Assembly (NCBI GenBank): GCA_016291275.1
Contig: JAEEWY010000022.1
Coordinates: forward strand, 1-13,094
Source: Methanobrevibacter sp.
GTDB lineage: Archaea > Methanobacteriota > Methanobacteria > Methanobacteriales > Methanobacteriaceae
DNA: 13,094 nt
Reading direction: 5' to 3'
Shown here: positions 12,495 through 13,094 of the stretch, in pieces
Layout of the letters: each line of letters begins with the position of its first letter
Numbering within the stretch: the first letter of the stretch is position 1
Program-made: the position numbers and the translations under genes
The notes under the pieces: model-generated
The model's input: only the letters and a program-made list of their open reading frames with translations
Told to the model about the DNA's origin: nothing
The model's database searches: none

Positions 12495-13094
12495 TTAAAG
12501 CCTCTTCTACAGCCACTGCAACAGCAACTGTTGCACCAACCATAGGGTTATTTCCCATACCAATGAGTCCCATCATTTCCACGTGAGCAGGTACGGAGCT
12601 TGATCCAGCAAATTGAGCATCAGAATGCATTCTTCCTAAAGTGTCGGTCATACCATAGGAAGCGGGACCTGCTGCCATATTGTCTGGGTGCAAGGTTCTG
12701 CCGGTTCCTCCACCAGAAGCAACTGAGAAGTATTTCTTGCCTTCAAGAACACATTCCTTCTTATAGGTTCCAGCTACTGGGTGTTGGAATCTTGTAGGGT
12801 TTGTTGAGTTACCTGTGATTGATACGTCAACACCTTCAAGGTGCATGATAGCTACACCTTCCCTTACATCATCAGCACCATAGCATCTTACTTTTGCTCT
12901 TTCACCATCAGAGTAAGCTTTTTCTCTAACGACTTTCACTTCACCGGTGAAGTAGTCGAATTCAGTTTGAACATAAGTGAATCCGTTGATTCTTGAGATG
13001 ATTAAAGCTGCATCTTTTCCTAAACCGTTTAATATAACTCTTAAAGGCTCTTTTCTAACCTTGTTTGCAGAGTTTGCAATACCAATTGCACCTT
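12490..13094 (-). CDS. GGGtGRT-family protein, C-terminal part
   Basis: The last 200 residues of a conserved protein family named after its GGGTGRT motif, here encoded at 12694-12714 within SVASGGGTGRTLHPDNMAAG. The reading frame is open through the right edge, so the start is outside the window; a GTG at 12939 is internal. Family members are about 330 residues, so roughly the last 60 percent is seen. The fragment contains a segment like EFDYFTGEVKVVREKAYS, the glycine-rich motif, a run rich in His, Asp and Met (MTDTLGRMHSDAQFAGSSS) and an alanine/valine-rich end. The family is found in anaerobic bacteria and archaea and has no established function. Codon use matches the neighbours. The strong hairpin after it suggests it is the last gene of its transcript. 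Confidence 0.88.
   Translation of the reverse strand, partial: GAIGIANSANKVRKEPLRVILNGLGKDAALIISRINGFTYVQTEFDYFTGEVKVVREKAYSDGERAKVRCYGADDVREGVAIMHLEGVDVSITGNSTNPTRFQHPVAGTYKKECVLEGKKYFSVASGGGTGRTLHPDNMAAGPASYGMTDTLGRMHSDAQFAGSSSVPAHVEMMGLIGMGNNPMVGATVAVAVAVEEALK

Noticed and set aside
12490..12939. A complete 149-residue protein starting at the GTG at 12939
   Set aside because: The same frame stays open to the right edge and reads as family-like protein (NGFTYVQTEFDYFTGE), so the GTG is internal and the gene is a fragment of a longer one.
1..13094. Mobile element, prophage, toxin-antitoxin or defence system
   Set aside because: No transposase, integrase, terminal inverted repeats, nuclease or toxin-antitoxin pair could be read on either strand; gene content and base composition are uniform.

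Overview
The window looks like a chromosomal segment from a methanogenic archaeon of the order Methanobacteriales, most like Methanobrevibacter. The DNA is very AT-rich, with short A/T-only intergenic gaps. Ribosome binding sites fit the archaeal anti-SD (AGGTGA, GGAGG) and TATA boxes sit about 25-30 nt before inferred transcript starts. The gene content also fits: archaeal-type TruD, the small subunit of phosphomevalonate dehydratase (archaeal mevalonate pathway), an AIR-synthase-related protein and a GGGtGRT-family protein. The organism call is an inference; no rRNA is present.

Layout. (1) 1-947, minus: a small CopZ-like metallochaperone followed by the N-terminus of a CopA-type heavy-metal P1B ATPase that runs off the left edge. 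(2) 1140-1427, plus: a 95-aa protein I do not recognise, ending in a strong hairpin that contains its stop codon. (3) 1522-3252, minus: a COG1228-type amidohydrolase and the phosphomevalonate dehydratase small subunit. (4) 3514-6228, plus: a pyridoxamine-kinase-family gene and the CytX hydroxymethylpyrimidine transporter, close enough to be an operon, behind a promoter with a perfect 16-bp palindrome; then a TMEM175-like channel gene that appears to make a leaderless mRNA. (5) 6260-7800, minus: tRNA-Arg(GCG) and truD. (6) 7940-9994, minus: a pilin-like membrane protein, a class I methyltransferase and an orphan protein, separated by repeat-rich AT spacers. (7) 10079-13094, minus: a flavin/F420-type split-barrel protein, an AIR-synthase-related (PurM-fold) protein, a 2[4Fe-4S] ferredoxin and the C-terminal part of a GGGtGRT protein that runs off the right edge.

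Genes that appear to work together: CopZ delivers metal to the CopA-like pump; the kinase and CytX probably salvage a B1/B6-type vitamin precursor; GGGtGRT, ferredoxin and AIR-synthase-related proteins form a same-strand neighbourhood with no assigned joint function. The most interesting regulatory signal is a 16-bp inverted repeat (TTTNGGNATNCCNAAA on the plus strand) found twice, at 1026-1041 and 9467-9482. Both copies abut the TATA box of a minus-strand gene, copZ in one case and the methyltransferase in the other, 8 kb apart. This suggests one metal-responsive regulator controls both. There is no CRISPR array, insertion sequence, phage gene or obvious novel defence system; most of the window is housekeeping.
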